In this document: positions 16,465-25,919 of the stretch, piece after piece
Layout: every line of letters starts with the position of its first letter
Position numbering within the stretch: the stretch's first letter is position 1
Source of the DNA: Bradyrhizobium sp. KBS0727
Lineage (GTDB): Bacteria; Pseudomonadota; Alphaproteobacteria; Rhizobiales; Xanthobacteraceae
Assembly (NCBI RefSeq): GCF_005937885.2
Contig: NZ_CP042176.1
Span: 5,203,501 to 5,267,500, forward strand
DNA: 64,000 nucleotides
Direction: 5' to 3'
Program-made: the position numbers and the translations under genes
Notes under the pieces: model-generated
The model's database searches: none
What the model was told of the DNA's origin: nothing
The model's input: only the letters and a program-made list of their open reading frames with translations

Positions 16465-17711
16465 TGGTTCGACGGCCGTGTGTAGATCAAGAACACGACC
16501 GTCCCGACGAACAGCGCCGCCGCCATGTACAACAGCACGGCGGGCAAGCCATAGACCGCCGCGACCATGCCGGTGGTCGATTGCATCAGCGCGGCACCGA
16601 GGAAGAACGCCAGGTTGATTGCGGACAGCGCCTTGCCGGTGTTTTGCGCGTCCACCATCTGCCGCGTCATCCCGTACAATAACGGCTGCGCCGATACCGC
16701 GATGCCGATCAGCACGAACAGCACGGCATCATATTGCGCCGGCATCACCGCCACCCCGAACAACTCGGACACCGGATAGTGCGGCGCGCCGGCGGCCATC
16801 AGCACCAACGTCAGCGCGGCGACAAAATGCGCTGACGCCAGCACCTCGCGCCGATGACCGACATTGCGGTCGAGAATGCCGATCAGCAACGGCCCGACGA
16901 TCAGCGCCAGCGTGAACAGGCCGAGTTCGTTGCCGGCCTCGATCCGGCTCAGCCCCTTGATCTCCATCAGCCAGGGACCGCCCCATAATCCCCGCAGCAC
17001 CAGCGAAGCCGCCAGCGACACCAGCGCCACCGCGATCAGGCCGCGCAACTGACGCGACAGGCCGAGCCGGATCACTTCGGTCATTTGCGCGAGCGGCGAT
17101 GACCGGTCGGCATGCGCGGCCTCTTGTCGCGGCACCAGCGCGAACACGGCAATCGCCACCACGACGCCGAAACCGGCCGAGATCCAGAACCCGGCCCGCC
17201 ATCCCCAGTGATCGACCACGAAAGCCAGCGGGCTCGACGACAGCAGCATGCCGATGTTGCCGATCGACAGGATCACGCCGGACCACAGCCCGAAGCGCGT
17301 CGCGGACATGCGCTTCGCCGCCAGCGTCATCGGGCACATCAGCATGCCCGAAGTCGCCACCCCCAGCAGGAATTGTCCGAACAGAAAGCTCTCCGGTCCC
17401 GTCGCCAGGCCGGAAGCCAACGCACCGACAACGGTTCCCATCAACAGGCTCAGCGACACCGGACGGACGCCAAAACGGTCCATCGCGGCGCCGACCGGAA
17501 TTTGCGAGGCGGCAAAGGCGAAATGATAGATCGAGGTCAGGCTGGCGAGCTTCTGCGGGGAAGTGCCGAAATCGGCCGCCATCACGTCGAGGCTGATGGC
17601 CGGGATCGTTCGCAGCAGGGTCGACAGCATGTGACCGCAGGCCAGCGCCAGCAGCGCAAGAACCAGCGCGCGAAAATTGCCGCCTGCATCATCGGCTTTG
17701 GCGCCGCCCAT
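16461..17711 (-). CDS. Major facilitator superfamily (MFS) transporter
   Basis: 416 residues with about 12 hydrophobic helices. The motif-A-like loop between helices 2 and 3 reads GAAMDRFGVRPVSL. The two six-helix halves are separated by a central charged loop near RQEAAHADRSSPL. The general drug/metabolite exporter or sugar-acid transporter subfamily cannot be narrowed. I use the ATG at 17711; the frame is open to 17750 without a better ribosome binding site. Convergent with the anti-sigma gene, sharing 4 bp. Confidence 0.85.
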   Translation of the reverse strand: MGGAKADDAGGNFRALVLALLALACGHMLSTLLRTIPAISLDVMAADFGTSPQKLASLTSIYHFAFAASQIPVGAAMDRFGVRPVSLSLLMGTVVGALASGLATGPESFLFGQFLLGVATSGMLMCPMTLAAKRMSATRFGLWSGVILSIGNIGMLLSSSPLAFVVDHWGWRAGFWISAGFGVVVAIAVFALVPRQEAAHADRSSPLAQMTEVIRLGLSRQLRGLIAVALVSLAASLVLRGLWGGPWLMEIKGLSRIEAGNELGLFTLALIVGPLLIGILDRNVGHRREVLASAHFVAALTLVLMAAGAPHYPVSELFGVAVMPAQYDAVLFVLIGIAVSAQPLLYGMTRQMVDAQNTGKALSAINLAFFLGAALMQSTTGMVAAVYGLPAVLLYMAAALFVGTVVFLIYTRPSNH

Positions 17712-17883
17712 GGTCAGTCTCGTCCCGTTTCCTGGGCGGCGTAACATCATTATCGGCCAGGCGCCAATCAGCCCTCCCCTGCGGCTTGATCATGCCAGCC
17801 GGGCGAACCATGATGGACCTCATCGGCCGATGCTCTGCTTCGGCCTGTCCAGCGGCACAGAAGACCGCGACCGGGAGAACAAC

Positions 17884-18663
17884 ATGCAAATAACAATGAA
17901 AGACCGCGTTGCCGTCATCACCGGCGGCAGCAAGGGCCTCGGGCTGGCGATGGCGCGGCGGTTTGCGGAGTCCGGCGCCAAGGTCGCGATCCTGGCGCGC
18001 GGCGCACAGGACCTGAAGGCAGCGCGGGAAGAACTCGCCAAGGACGGCCTCGCCGTCCGCGACTATGCCTGCGACGTCTCGAAGGCGTCCGACATTGCGA
18101 AGGCCCATGACAAGATCACCGCCGATCTCGGCGGCATCGACATTCTCGTCAACAATGCCGGAACCGCGCGCACCGTGGCGTTCGAGAACATCACCGACGA
18201 GGCCTGGCAGGAAGACCTCGACCTCAAACTGTTTGCCGCCATTCGCTTCAGCCGGCTGGTCTGGCCTGGGATGAAGGCCCGCAAATGGGGCCGCATCATC
18301 AACGTGCTGAACACGTTTGCGAAGGCGCCGGCGGCGTCCTCGGCGCCGACCTCGGTCTCCCGGGCGGCCGGCATGGCGCTCACCAAGGTGATGGCGAACG
18401 AGGGCGGCGAGCACAACATTCTGGTCAATGCGATGCTGGTTGGCCTGATCATGAGCGATCAATGGGTGCAGCGGCACGCCAAACAGGCGCCCGACATGGA
18501 TTTCGAGGTGTTCGCCCAGGGCCTCGCCAAGGGCACACCATTGGGGCGGATCGGAACATCCGAGGAGTTCGCCAATCTGGCGTGCTTCCTCGCCTCCGAT
18601 CAGGGCTCGTACATCACCGGCACCGCCATCAATGTCGATGGTGGCCGCTCGCCGGTGGTGTGA
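17884..18663 (+). CDS. SDR-family oxidoreductase with atypical active site
   Basis: 259-residue Rossmann-fold protein. The cofactor motif VAVITGGSKGLGLAMA (TGxxxGxG), DVSKASDIA and ILVNNAGTA are intact, as is the C-terminal GTSEEFANLACFLASDQGSYITGTAINVDGG block. However, the classical YxxxK catalytic pair is absent: where Y..SK is expected the sequence reads APTSVSRAAGMALTK, giving Thr for Tyr and Arg for Lys. It may use another base, bind NAD(P) without classical catalysis, or act in a complex. GGGAG precedes the ATG. Confidence 0.82.
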   Translation: MQITMKDRVAVITGGSKGLGLAMARRFAESGAKVAILARGAQDLKAAREELAKDGLAVRDYACDVSKASDIAKAHDKITADLGGIDILVNNAGTARTVAFENITDEAWQEDLDLKLFAAIRFSRLVWPGMKARKWGRIINVLNTFAKAPAASSAPTSVSRAAGMALTKVMANEGGEHNILVNAMLVGLIMSDQWVQRHAKQAPDMDFEVFAQGLAKGTPLGRIGTSEEFANLACFLASDQGSYITGTAINVDGGRSPVV

Positions 18664-18690
18664 GGGCGCGTCTTACCGCCCCCCCAAACA

Positions 18691-18718
18691 AAAAGGCCCC
18701 CGTCACCGGGGGCCTTTT
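18691..18718. terminator. Bidirectional rho-independent terminator
   Basis: Perfect 12-bp stem AAAAGGCCCCCG / CGGGGGCCTTTT with a TCAC loop. The A-rich and T-rich ends serve as U tracts on either strand. It lies between the convergent SDR and HU genes and should terminate both. Confidence 0.92.
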
Positions 18719-18726
18719 CGCCTTTC

Positions 18727-19026
18727 TTAAACCGCGTCCTTGGCGGCCTTGACCGGCCTGGCGCGAACGATCTTGCGCGCCGGCTTGGCCTTGAACATCA
18801 TTTCCTCGCCCGTGAAGGGGTTGGTACCCTTGCGGGCCTTGGTCGCGGGCTTCTTGACCACGACGAACTTTGCGAAGCCGGGAACGAGGAACACGCCGTT
18901 CTTCTTGAGTTCCTTGTGACCGACGTCAACCAGCGCTTCCATCACGCCCTTGACTTCCTTCTTCGAAACTTCGGTGGTGGTCGCGATCTTTTCGATCAGC
19001 TGCGACTTAGACATTTGGGTAGCCAT
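18727..19026 (-). CDS. HU family DNA-binding protein
   Basis: 99 residues, histone-like nucleoid protein. It shows MSKSQLIEKIATTTEVSKKEVKGVMEAL, the dimerising helices, then GFAKFVVVKKPATKARKGTNPFTGEEM with the GTNPFTGE DNA-intercalating arm. A basic Lys/Ala/Val-rich tail (KARPARKIVRARPVKAAK pattern) is longer than in E. coli HU and common in alphaproteobacteria. GGAG precedes the start at 19026. Single-gene unit ended by the shared terminator. Confidence 0.95.
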   Translation of the reverse strand: MATQMSKSQLIEKIATTTEVSKKEVKGVMEALVDVGHKELKKNGVFLVPGFAKFVVVKKPATKARKGTNPFTGEEMMFKAKPARKIVRARPVKAAKDAV

Positions 19027-19464
19027 GTTTGCTCCATTGATTCTGGACGTGCGACGTTATGGCGGAAATTGCCTAAAAAAATAGGGCTTTTGGCATTCTT
19101 CACAACTATATCGCCAGTTGACTTAGACTGATTCGCGCTATCTAGCGCGGTTTTTCGTAGTCCAAGGCCTCCAAAACCCCTTTTTTTATGGGGGATGAGA
19201 CACATTGTCCCCTTTCTGCACTGCGATTTCCGGTCATTTCCCGGTCCGATGACCGGTTGCGGGCGGCCATTGATTCCGATTCCGCGGCAAAAAGCGGCGA
19301 TGACGTCGCGCGCAATTGCCTGCTTTCACCGCATGTTTTGAATGATTTTCCTCATGCGCACCTGCATTAGAAAATGACTCGCGTTCCCCTTCCATCGTAA
19401 CATCGCCTTTAAAGGCCGCCGTCGAAAACGGCGCACCACCTGATGTCCCCTTCGGAGAGTTTTC
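19027..19464. other. Intergenic region upstream of HU and of the oligopeptide ABC operon
   Basis: 438 bp with no convincing gene. The only clear structure is the palindrome CGCGCTATCTAGCGCG at 19134-19149, followed by GTTTTT; it could be an operator for the HU promoter (minus strand) or a small terminator for plus-strand transcripts. The part nearest the plus-strand operon shows no clear promoter that I can name. Confidence 0.5.
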
Positions 19465-21081
19465 ATGGATTTGACGCGTCTTGAGATCAATCGCCGCACC
19501 GCGTTGCTGACATCGGCCGCGATCGCCGCCAACGTGATCAATCCGATGCGCGCCTTTGCGCAGGAAACGCCGAAGAAGGGCGGCGTGTTCAACGTTCACT
19601 ACGGTGCCGAACAGCGCCAACTCAATCCGAGCATCCAGGCTTCCACCGGCGTCTACATCATCGGCGGCAAGATTCAGGAGAACCTCGTCGACCTCGATGC
19701 CAGCGGCCAGCCGGTCGGCGTGCTCGCCGAGAGCTGGGAAGCCACCCCCGACGGCAAGACGGTGACCTTCCATTTGCGCAAGGGCGTCACCTGGCACGAC
19801 GGCAAGCCGTTCACTTCGGCCGACGTCGAATTCACCGCCATGAATATGTGGAAGAAGATCCTCAACTACGGCTCGACGCTGCAGCTGTTCCTGACCGCGG
19901 TCGAGACGCCGGATCCGCAGACCGCCGTCTTCAAATACGAGCGGCCGATGCCGCTGAACCTGTTGCTGCGCGCCCTGCCCGACCTCGGCTACATCTCCGC
20001 CGAGCATCTCTATGAGAATGGCGACATCCGCCAGAACCCGACCAACCTCGCCCCGGTCGGCACCGGCCCGTTCAAATTCGTCAAGTATGAGCGCGGGCAA
20101 TATGTCATCGCCGACCGCAACGCCGACTACTGGCGCCCCAACGCGCCCTATCTCGATCGTATCGTCTGGCGCGTGATCACCGATCGCGCCGCGGCCGCAG
20201 CCCAGATGGAAGCCGGCGAACTGCACTACAGCCCGTTCTCGGGTCTCACCATCTCGGACATGGCGCGGCTGGCCAAGGACAAGCGCTTCATTGTCTCGAC
20301 CAAGGGCAATGAAGGCAACGCCCGCACCAATACCATCGAGTTTAATTTCCGCCGCAAGGAATTGTCCGACATCAAGGTGCGCCGCGCCATCGCACATGCG
20401 ATCAACGTGCCGTTCTTCATCGACAACTTCCTCGGCGATTTCGCCAAGCTCGGCACCGGGCCGATCCCCTCGACCTCGACCGATTTTTATCCCGGCGCCG
20501 GCACGCCGCAATACCCCTACGACAGAGCCAAGGCGGCGGCATTGCTCGACGAGGCCGGCTTCAAGGCCGGCTCCGGCGGCACGCGGTTTTCGCTAAAACT
20601 GCTTCCGGCGCCATGGGGCGAGGACATCTCGCTGTGGTCGACCTTCATCCAGCAATCGCTGGGCGAGATCGGAATCCCCGTCGAGATCGTGCGCAATGAT
20701 GGCGGCGGCTTCCTCAAGCAGGTCTATGACGACCACGCCTTCGACCTCGCCACCGGCTGGCATCAGTACCGCAACGACCCCGCGGTCTCGACCACGGTCT
20801 GGTATCGCTCCGGCCAGCCGAAGGGCGCGCCGTGGACCAACCAGTGGGGCTGGGAGGACAAGACGGTCGACAAGACCATCGATGACGCCGCCACCGAGGT
20901 CGACCCGACCAAGCGCAAGGCGCTCTATGCCGAGTTCGTCAAGGAGGTGAATACGGAACTGCCGGTCTGGATGCCGATCGAGCAGATTTTCGTTACCGTG
21001 ATCTCGGCGAAAGCGCGCAACCACTCCAATACCCCGCGCTGGGGTTCGGCGAGCTGGCACGATCTTTGGCTTTCCGCCTGA
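19465..21081 (+). CDS. ABC transporter substrate-binding protein, family 5 (oligopeptide/dipeptide type)
   Basis: 538-residue exported solute receptor. It has an N-terminal signal (ending near AFAQE), then GGVFNVHYGAEQRQLNPS, the family signature around ESWEATPDGKTVTFHLRKGVTWHDGKPF, and a typical C-terminal region (VWMPIEQIFVTV). It captures peptides, opines or similar cations in the periplasm. First gene of a compact operon with two permeases and a fused double ATPase, followed convergently by a DAO oxidoreductase that may metabolise the imported amine. Confidence 0.9.
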   Translation: MDLTRLEINRRTALLTSAAIAANVINPMRAFAQETPKKGGVFNVHYGAEQRQLNPSIQASTGVYIIGGKIQENLVDLDASGQPVGVLAESWEATPDGKTVTFHLRKGVTWHDGKPFTSADVEFTAMNMWKKILNYGSTLQLFLTAVETPDPQTAVFKYERPMPLNLLLRALPDLGYISAEHLYENGDIRQNPTNLAPVGTGPFKFVKYERGQYVIADRNADYWRPNAPYLDRIVWRVITDRAAAAAQMEAGELHYSPFSGLTISDMARLAKDKRFIVSTKGNEGNARTNTIEFNFRRKELSDIKVRRAIAHAINVPFFIDNFLGDFAKLGTGPIPSTSTDFYPGAGTPQYPYDRAKAAALLDEAGFKAGSGGTRFSLKLLPAPWGEDISLWSTFIQQSLGEIGIPVEIVRNDGGGFLKQVYDDHAFDLATGWHQYRNDPAVSTTVWYRSGQPKGAPWTNQWGWEDKTVDKTIDDAATEVDPTKRKALYAEFVKEVNTELPVWMPIEQIFVTVISAKARNHSNTPRWGSASWHDLWLSA

Positions 21082-21105
21082 CGCCTTATCAGCGAAGATA
21101 GGTTT

Positions 21106-22083
21106 ATGCGTATTTTAGGCCTCGCGGGGCGGCGTCTGGCCGCCTCGATTCCGACCCTGTTCCTGATCCTGATCGGCGTGTTCCTGCTGCTGCAGTTCGC
21201 GCCGGGCGACACCGTCGACGCCATGATGGCGCAAATGGGTGGCGGCGATGCCGCGACCGCGCGCGAGTTGCGCAAATTTTACGGGCTCGACCTTTCGATT
21301 CCCGTGCAGCTCGGCAATTACCTCTGGCGCCTGGTGCGGCTCGATCTCGGCTTCTCCTCGATCTACGGCAAGCCGGTGGCGTCGGTAATCCTGGAGCGGC
21401 TGCCGCCGACCATCCTGCTGATGACCGCGTCGCTGTCGTTTGCGTTCTTCTTCGGCCTGCTGTTCGGCGTGATCGCCGCGCGCGGCGTCAATCGCTGGCC
21501 GGATACGCTGATCTCCACGCTCGGCCTGATCTTCTACGCGACCCCATCGTTCTGGTTCGGGCTGATGGCGATTGTCGTGTTCTCGATCTATCTGCAATGG
21601 CTGCCGGCCGGCGGCTTTCAGGATATCGGCACCGTGCAGGCCGGCATCTGGGGCGTCATCGATATCGCCCGCCACCTGGTGCTGCCGACGCTGACGCTCG
21701 GGCTGATCTTTCTAGCGATCTATCTGCGCATCATGCGCGCCTCGATGCTGGAAGTGCTCAACCTGGATTATGTCCGGACCGCGCGCGCAAAAGGCCTCGA
21801 CGAGACCCGCGTGGTGACCCGGCATGTGCTGCGCAACGCCCTGCTGCCGATGGTGACGCTGATCGGGCTGCAGGCCGGCACCATGCTCGGCGGATCGGTG
21901 GTGGTCGAGAGCGTGTTCTCGCTGCCCGGGCTCGGACGTCTCGCCTATGAATCGGTGGTGCAGCGCGACCTCAACACCCTGCTCGGCATCGTCTTTGTTT
22001 CCGCCTTGCTCGTCATCGTCGTCAACTTCGCCGTCGACCTGGTCTATGCGCGCCTCGACCCGCGCATCTCGGCCGAGGGCTAG
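21106..22083 (+). CDS. ABC transporter permease, DppB/OppB type
   Basis: 325 residues. The first membrane segment lies at 10-30, followed by the periplasmic loop with QFAPGDTVDAMMAQMGGGDA, typical of DppB. The binding-protein-dependent permease domain carries the EAA loop RTARAKGLDETRVVTRHVLRNALLP near residues 222-246. Forms the transmembrane pore with the DppC-type gene that starts 4 bp after its stop. Confidence 0.92.
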   Translation: MRILGLAGRRLAASIPTLFLILIGVFLLLQFAPGDTVDAMMAQMGGGDAATARELRKFYGLDLSIPVQLGNYLWRLVRLDLGFSSIYGKPVASVILERLPPTILLMTASLSFAFFFGLLFGVIAARGVNRWPDTLISTLGLIFYATPSFWFGLMAIVVFSIYLQWLPAGGFQDIGTVQAGIWGVIDIARHLVLPTLTLGLIFLAIYLRIMRASMLEVLNLDYVRTARAKGLDETRVVTRHVLRNALLPMVTLIGLQAGTMLGGSVVVESVFSLPGLGRLAYESVVQRDLNTLLGIVFVSALLVIVVNFAVDLVYARLDPRISAEG

Positions 22084-22087
22084 GGTC

Positions 22088-22918
22088 ATGGACGCGATCA
22101 AGCGCTATTTCCGAAGTCCAGCCGCGGTCGCCGGCCTGTTCCTGCTTCTGGTGGTGATCGCGATGGCTGTCAGCGCCGGCTTTCTCTACCCGCGCGATCC
22201 GCTGGCGCTGGCCGGGCGCCCCCTGATCTGGCCGTTCTCCAATCCGCGCTTTCTGCTCGGCACCGACAATTCGGGGCGGGATATCGCAGCGCAAATTTTC
22301 TACGGCGCGCGGATCTCGCTCTTGATCGGCGGCGTCGCCACCGCGATCGCGATCCTGATCGGCATCCTGGTCGGCGCCTTCGCCGGCTATTATGGCGGCT
22401 GGGTCGACAACGTCCTGATGCGCATCACCGAAGCGTTCCAGACGCTGCCGAATTTCGTGCTGCTGCTGGTGCTGGTCGCGGTGTTCGGCTCGACCTTGAC
22501 CACCGTCACCATCGCTGTCGGCGTGGTGTCCTGGCCGGCGCCGGCACGGCTGACCCGCGCCGAATTCCTGTCACTGCGCAACCGCGAATTCGTCCAGGCC
22601 GGGCGGACGCTGGGCATGAAGGACGTCCAGTTGATCCTCGGTGAAATCCTGCCCAACGCGCTGCCGCCGGTCATCGTCTATGCCAGCGTCGTGATGGCGG
22701 TCGCGATCCTGCTGGAAAGCGCGCTCGCCTTCCTGCGGCTGTCCGATCCCAATGTCGCTTCCTGGGGCAACCTGATCGGGCTCGGCCGCGACGTGCTGCG
22801 GGTGCAGTGGTACGTCTCGGCGATCCCCGGCATCGCGATCCTGGTCACGGTGCTGGCGGTGTCGCTGGTCGGCCAGGGCCTCAACGACGCGCTCAATCCG
22901 AGGCTGAAGAGCCGATGA
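22088..22918 (+). CDS. ABC transporter permease, DppC/OppC type
   Basis: 276 residues. The N-terminal membrane helix is followed by LLGTDNSGRDIAAQIFYGARISL, the OppC signature. The EAA loop is FVQAGRTLGMKDVQLILGEILPNALPP. The start is the ATG at 22088, preceded by AGGG and 4 bp beyond the previous stop; the frame extends further upstream only by overlap with the DppB gene. Its stop overlaps the ATPase start (ATGA). Confidence 0.92.
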   Translation: MDAIKRYFRSPAAVAGLFLLLVVIAMAVSAGFLYPRDPLALAGRPLIWPFSNPRFLLGTDNSGRDIAAQIFYGARISLLIGGVATAIAILIGILVGAFAGYYGGWVDNVLMRITEAFQTLPNFVLLLVLVAVFGSTLTTVTIAVGVVSWPAPARLTRAEFLSLRNREFVQAGRTLGMKDVQLILGEILPNALPPVIVYASVVMAVAILLESALAFLRLSDPNVASWGNLIGLGRDVLRVQWYVSAIPGIAILVTVLAVSLVGQGLNDALNPRLKSR

Positions 22919-24540
22919 GCGACAGCATTCTCTCGATCGAGCATCTCGGCGTGCGTCTCCCCAAAGGCGCCGACCGCAGCCATGCGCTATCGGACGTTTC
23001 GCTGTCGATCAAGCCTGACGAAATCCTCTGCGTGGTTGGCGAATCCGGCTCCGGCAAGTCGATGATGGCCAACGCCATCATGCGGCTGCTCCCCAATGAA
23101 GTGACGATCGATGGCGGCCGGGTGATGTTCGAGGGCAAGGACCTCGCCTCTGCTACCGTGGCCGAGATGCGCCGGGTGCGCGGCGCCGGCATCGCCATGA
23201 TCTTCCAGGAGCCGATGACGGCGCTCAATCCGCTCCGCACCATCGGCGACCAGATCGCCGAAATGTTTTCGATCCACACCGAGCTGTCGAAGGCCGAGAT
23301 CTCGGAGAAGGTGCTGGCGTTGCTCGCCGACGTCCACATTCCCGAGCCTGCGGGCGCCGCAAAAGCCTATCCGCACGAACTGTCGGGCGGCCAGCGCCAG
23401 CGCGCCATGATCGCAATGGCGCTGGCGCTCGACCCAAGGCTCTTGATCGCCGACGAGCCGACCACGGCGCTCGACGTCACGACGCAGGCGCAGATATTGA
23501 AGCTGATCCGCGAGCTGCAGCAGCGCCGCAAGGCCGCGGTGCTGTTCATCACCCACGATTTCGGCGTCGTCGCCGAGATCGCCGACCGCGTCGTGGTGAT
23601 GCAGCACGGCGTCATCGTCGAACAAGGCGCGGCCACTGATGTTCTCAACAACCCGCAGCACGCCTACACGAAGCAGCTGATCGCCGCCGTGCCGCCGCTG
23701 AAGGCGCCGCCGCCGCGCGCGATTTCGGGCGAGAATATCCTCACCATTTCAGGCGTGTCGAAGACCTACCGCACTGGCGGCTTTCTCGGGCGCGGTGCGC
23801 GCGTGACGCCGGCGGTCAGGGACGTCACGCTCCATCTGCCCAGGGGCGCGACGCTCGGGATCGTCGGCGAATCCGGCTCGGGCAAGTCGACGCTGGCGCG
23901 CTGCCTCGTGCGATTGATCGATCCAGATAACGGCTCGATCGTGCTCGAAGGCAAGGACTGGGCAAAACTATCGCGTGAAGAAGTCCGGCGCGAGACGCGC
24001 CACGTCCAGATGGTGTTTCAGGACCCGTTTGCCTCGCTCAATCCGCGCCGCAAGGCGGCCGAACTGGTGGCGCAAGGACCGATCGTGCACGGCGCGCCGC
24101 GGGCGCAGGCGATCGCCGACGCCAGGGAATTGTTCGCGCTGGTCGGGCTCGATCCTTCCGCCGGCGACCGGTTCCCGCACGAATTCTCCGGCGGCCAGCG
24201 CCAGCGCATCGGGCTGGCGCGGGCGCTCGCCCTGAAGCCTGATGTGCTGGTCGCGGACGAGCCGGTCTCCGCGCTCGACGTCTCCGTGCAGGCGCAGGTG
24301 TTGAAACTGCTCGCTGACTTGCGCCAGCGGCTCGGGCTGTCGATCGTCTTCATCACCCATGATTTGCGCGTCGCCGCCCAGATCTGCGATCTCGTCGCCG
24401 TGATGAAGGACGGCGCCGTGGTCGAGCACGGGCTTGCCGGAGACGTATTCGGCAATCCGCAGCATCCTTATACGCAGGCGCTGCTGGCTTCGATTCCCGG
24501 CGGCGATTTTACCCGCAAGCGCGACGCGGCCCTGTTGTGA
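22915..24540 (+). CDS. Fused dual ATPase of oligopeptide ABC transporter (DppD-DppF type)
   Basis: 541 residues holding two complete ATPase domains, corresponding to DppD and DppF in one chain. Domain 1: Walker A GESGSGKSMM, signature LSGGQRQRAMIA, Walker B LLIADEPTTALD, His switch FITHDFG. Domain 2: Walker A GESGSGKSTL, signature FSGGQRQRIGLA, Walker B VLVADEPVSALD, His switch FITHDLR. The fused layout is common for GsiA-like importers. Ends exactly next to the convergent DAO gene with no spacer. Confidence 0.93.
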   Translation: MSDSILSIEHLGVRLPKGADRSHALSDVSLSIKPDEILCVVGESGSGKSMMANAIMRLLPNEVTIDGGRVMFEGKDLASATVAEMRRVRGAGIAMIFQEPMTALNPLRTIGDQIAEMFSIHTELSKAEISEKVLALLADVHIPEPAGAAKAYPHELSGGQRQRAMIAMALALDPRLLIADEPTTALDVTTQAQILKLIRELQQRRKAAVLFITHDFGVVAEIADRVVVMQHGVIVEQGAATDVLNNPQHAYTKQLIAAVPPLKAPPPRAISGENILTISGVSKTYRTGGFLGRGARVTPAVRDVTLHLPRGATLGIVGESGSGKSTLARCLVRLIDPDNGSIVLEGKDWAKLSREEVRRETRHVQMVFQDPFASLNPRRKAAELVAQGPIVHGAPRAQAIADARELFALVGLDPSAGDRFPHEFSGGQRQRIGLARALALKPDVLVADEPVSALDVSVQAQVLKLLADLRQRLGLSIVFITHDLRVAAQICDLVAVMKDGAVVEHGLAGDVFGNPQHPYTQALLASIPGGDFTRKRDAALL

Positions 24541-25845
24541 TTACGCGATCTCGCGCGCGTCGCGACGCCGGTAGACCAGGAGCATCAGCGGCGCCAGCTT
24601 GCGCAGGATGGCGTGCCCCACGATCGGCACCGGCTCGGTGAACGGCAGCGCCAGTTCGCTCTCCGGCACACCACGAACCGCCTTCGACAATTGATCGCCG
24701 AGCGCGATTGTCAGCGCTACCGCGCGGCCGTTACAGCCGGTCCAGCCATAGGCGTTGGGCCCGAGGTGGTGGACGCGCGGCAGGAAATCCGTCGTCATGC
24801 CGACATAGCCGTTCCAGACATGATCGAACGAGACCTCGCCGATCTGCGGCCACAGCCGCTGCAGCCGTTCCGTTACCCGCGCCTTGATCCGTTCGACCTT
24901 GTTGCCGGGACCGATCACAGCGCCGCCGGTGATCAGGCGATTTCGCGCATCATAGCGCGCGAAATAGAGTTCGCCGTGGGTATCCGACAGCGCCTGCCGG
25001 CCGGGGATGATGGTCTTGCGAACGTTGTCCGACAACGGTTGCGTCGACATCTGCCAGGACAATACCGGCATCACTTCGCTCGCAATATCAGGCACCAGCG
25101 ATTTGGAGAACTCGCCGCTATAGGCATTGGTCGCCACCACCAGCGCGCGGCCGGAGATTTCGCCTTTCGCCGTCCGCACGATCCAGCGGTCGTTGCGGCG
25201 CGCGAAACTTTCGACCGGCGAGCGCGCGTAGATGCGCGCGCCGAGACCGAGTGCTGCGCGCGCCAGCCCACGGGCCAGCGCCAGCGGATTGACGTGGCCG
25301 CCGGTCTTGTTCCAGAAGCCGCCGAACCAGGCGTCCGAGCCTGTCATCTCGCGGACTTCGTCGCGCGACAACAATTCCACCGGCGCACCGAATTTCGACC
25401 ATTGCCGCACACGACGTTCGGCGATCTTGATGCGGCCGGGTGAGTGCACCGGCTGCACCCAGCCGGCCTGCTCCTGCTCGGCCTCGATATTGTAGCGCCG
25501 CGCGACATCGAACAGCGTCGATGCGCTGTCGCGCAGCAGGCCGACGAAGCGCTCGCCGACCGCGCCATGCCGGGCCACGATGTCTTCGGGATCGGGCCGC
25601 GACAGCGTCGGGATCACCTGGCCGTTGTTGCGACCTGACGCGCCCCACCCCGGCTCCGCCGCTTCGACGACCGTGACATCGACGCCGGCTTCGCGCAAAT
25701 GCAGCGCGGTCGAGAGGCCGGTAAAGCCGGCGCCGATCACGATGACGTCGGCTTGCTGCGTGCCTATCAATTCCGGGAGATCGGGCCCCTGCGGCGTCAC
25801 AGCGGCCCATAGCGAATCGGGCCAGCGGACGTTGGTCGTTTCCAT
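24541..25845 (-). CDS. FAD-dependent oxidoreductase, DAO family (amine/D-amino-acid oxidase-like)
   Basis: 434 residues. The FAD Rossmann motif is DVIVIGAGFTGLSTALHLREAG, preceded by an N-terminal cap. GWGASGRNNGQVIPTL is the second FAD contact seen in gamma-glutamylputrescine oxidase and glycine/D-amino-acid oxidases, and the C-terminal GYVGMTTDFLPRVHHLGPNAYGWTGCNGRAVAL loop is also present. It probably oxidises a secondary amine or amino acid, perhaps the ligand brought in by the preceding ABC transporter. Transcribed towards that operon with stop codons abutting. Confidence 0.85.
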   Translation of the reverse strand: METTNVRWPDSLWAAVTPQGPDLPELIGTQQADVIVIGAGFTGLSTALHLREAGVDVTVVEAAEPGWGASGRNNGQVIPTLSRPDPEDIVARHGAVGERFVGLLRDSASTLFDVARRYNIEAEQEQAGWVQPVHSPGRIKIAERRVRQWSKFGAPVELLSRDEVREMTGSDAWFGGFWNKTGGHVNPLALARGLARAALGLGARIYARSPVESFARRNDRWIVRTAKGEISGRALVVATNAYSGEFSKSLVPDIASEVMPVLSWQMSTQPLSDNVRKTIIPGRQALSDTHGELYFARYDARNRLITGGAVIGPGNKVERIKARVTERLQRLWPQIGEVSFDHVWNGYVGMTTDFLPRVHHLGPNAYGWTGCNGRAVALTIALGDQLSKAVRGVPESELALPFTEPVPIVGHAILRKLAPLMLLVYRRRDAREIA

Positions 25846-25919
25846 CGTGATCCTTTCTTGCAGGCGACTGATCGTTCTGCTTAGTTTAATCAGCTAATTG
25901 ATCGTGAGGAAATAACAGA

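Noticed and set aside
24540..24541. Abutting stop codons of convergent genes as a sign of rearrangement
   Set aside because: Both proteins are full length with normal C-termini; tight convergent packing is common in this window.
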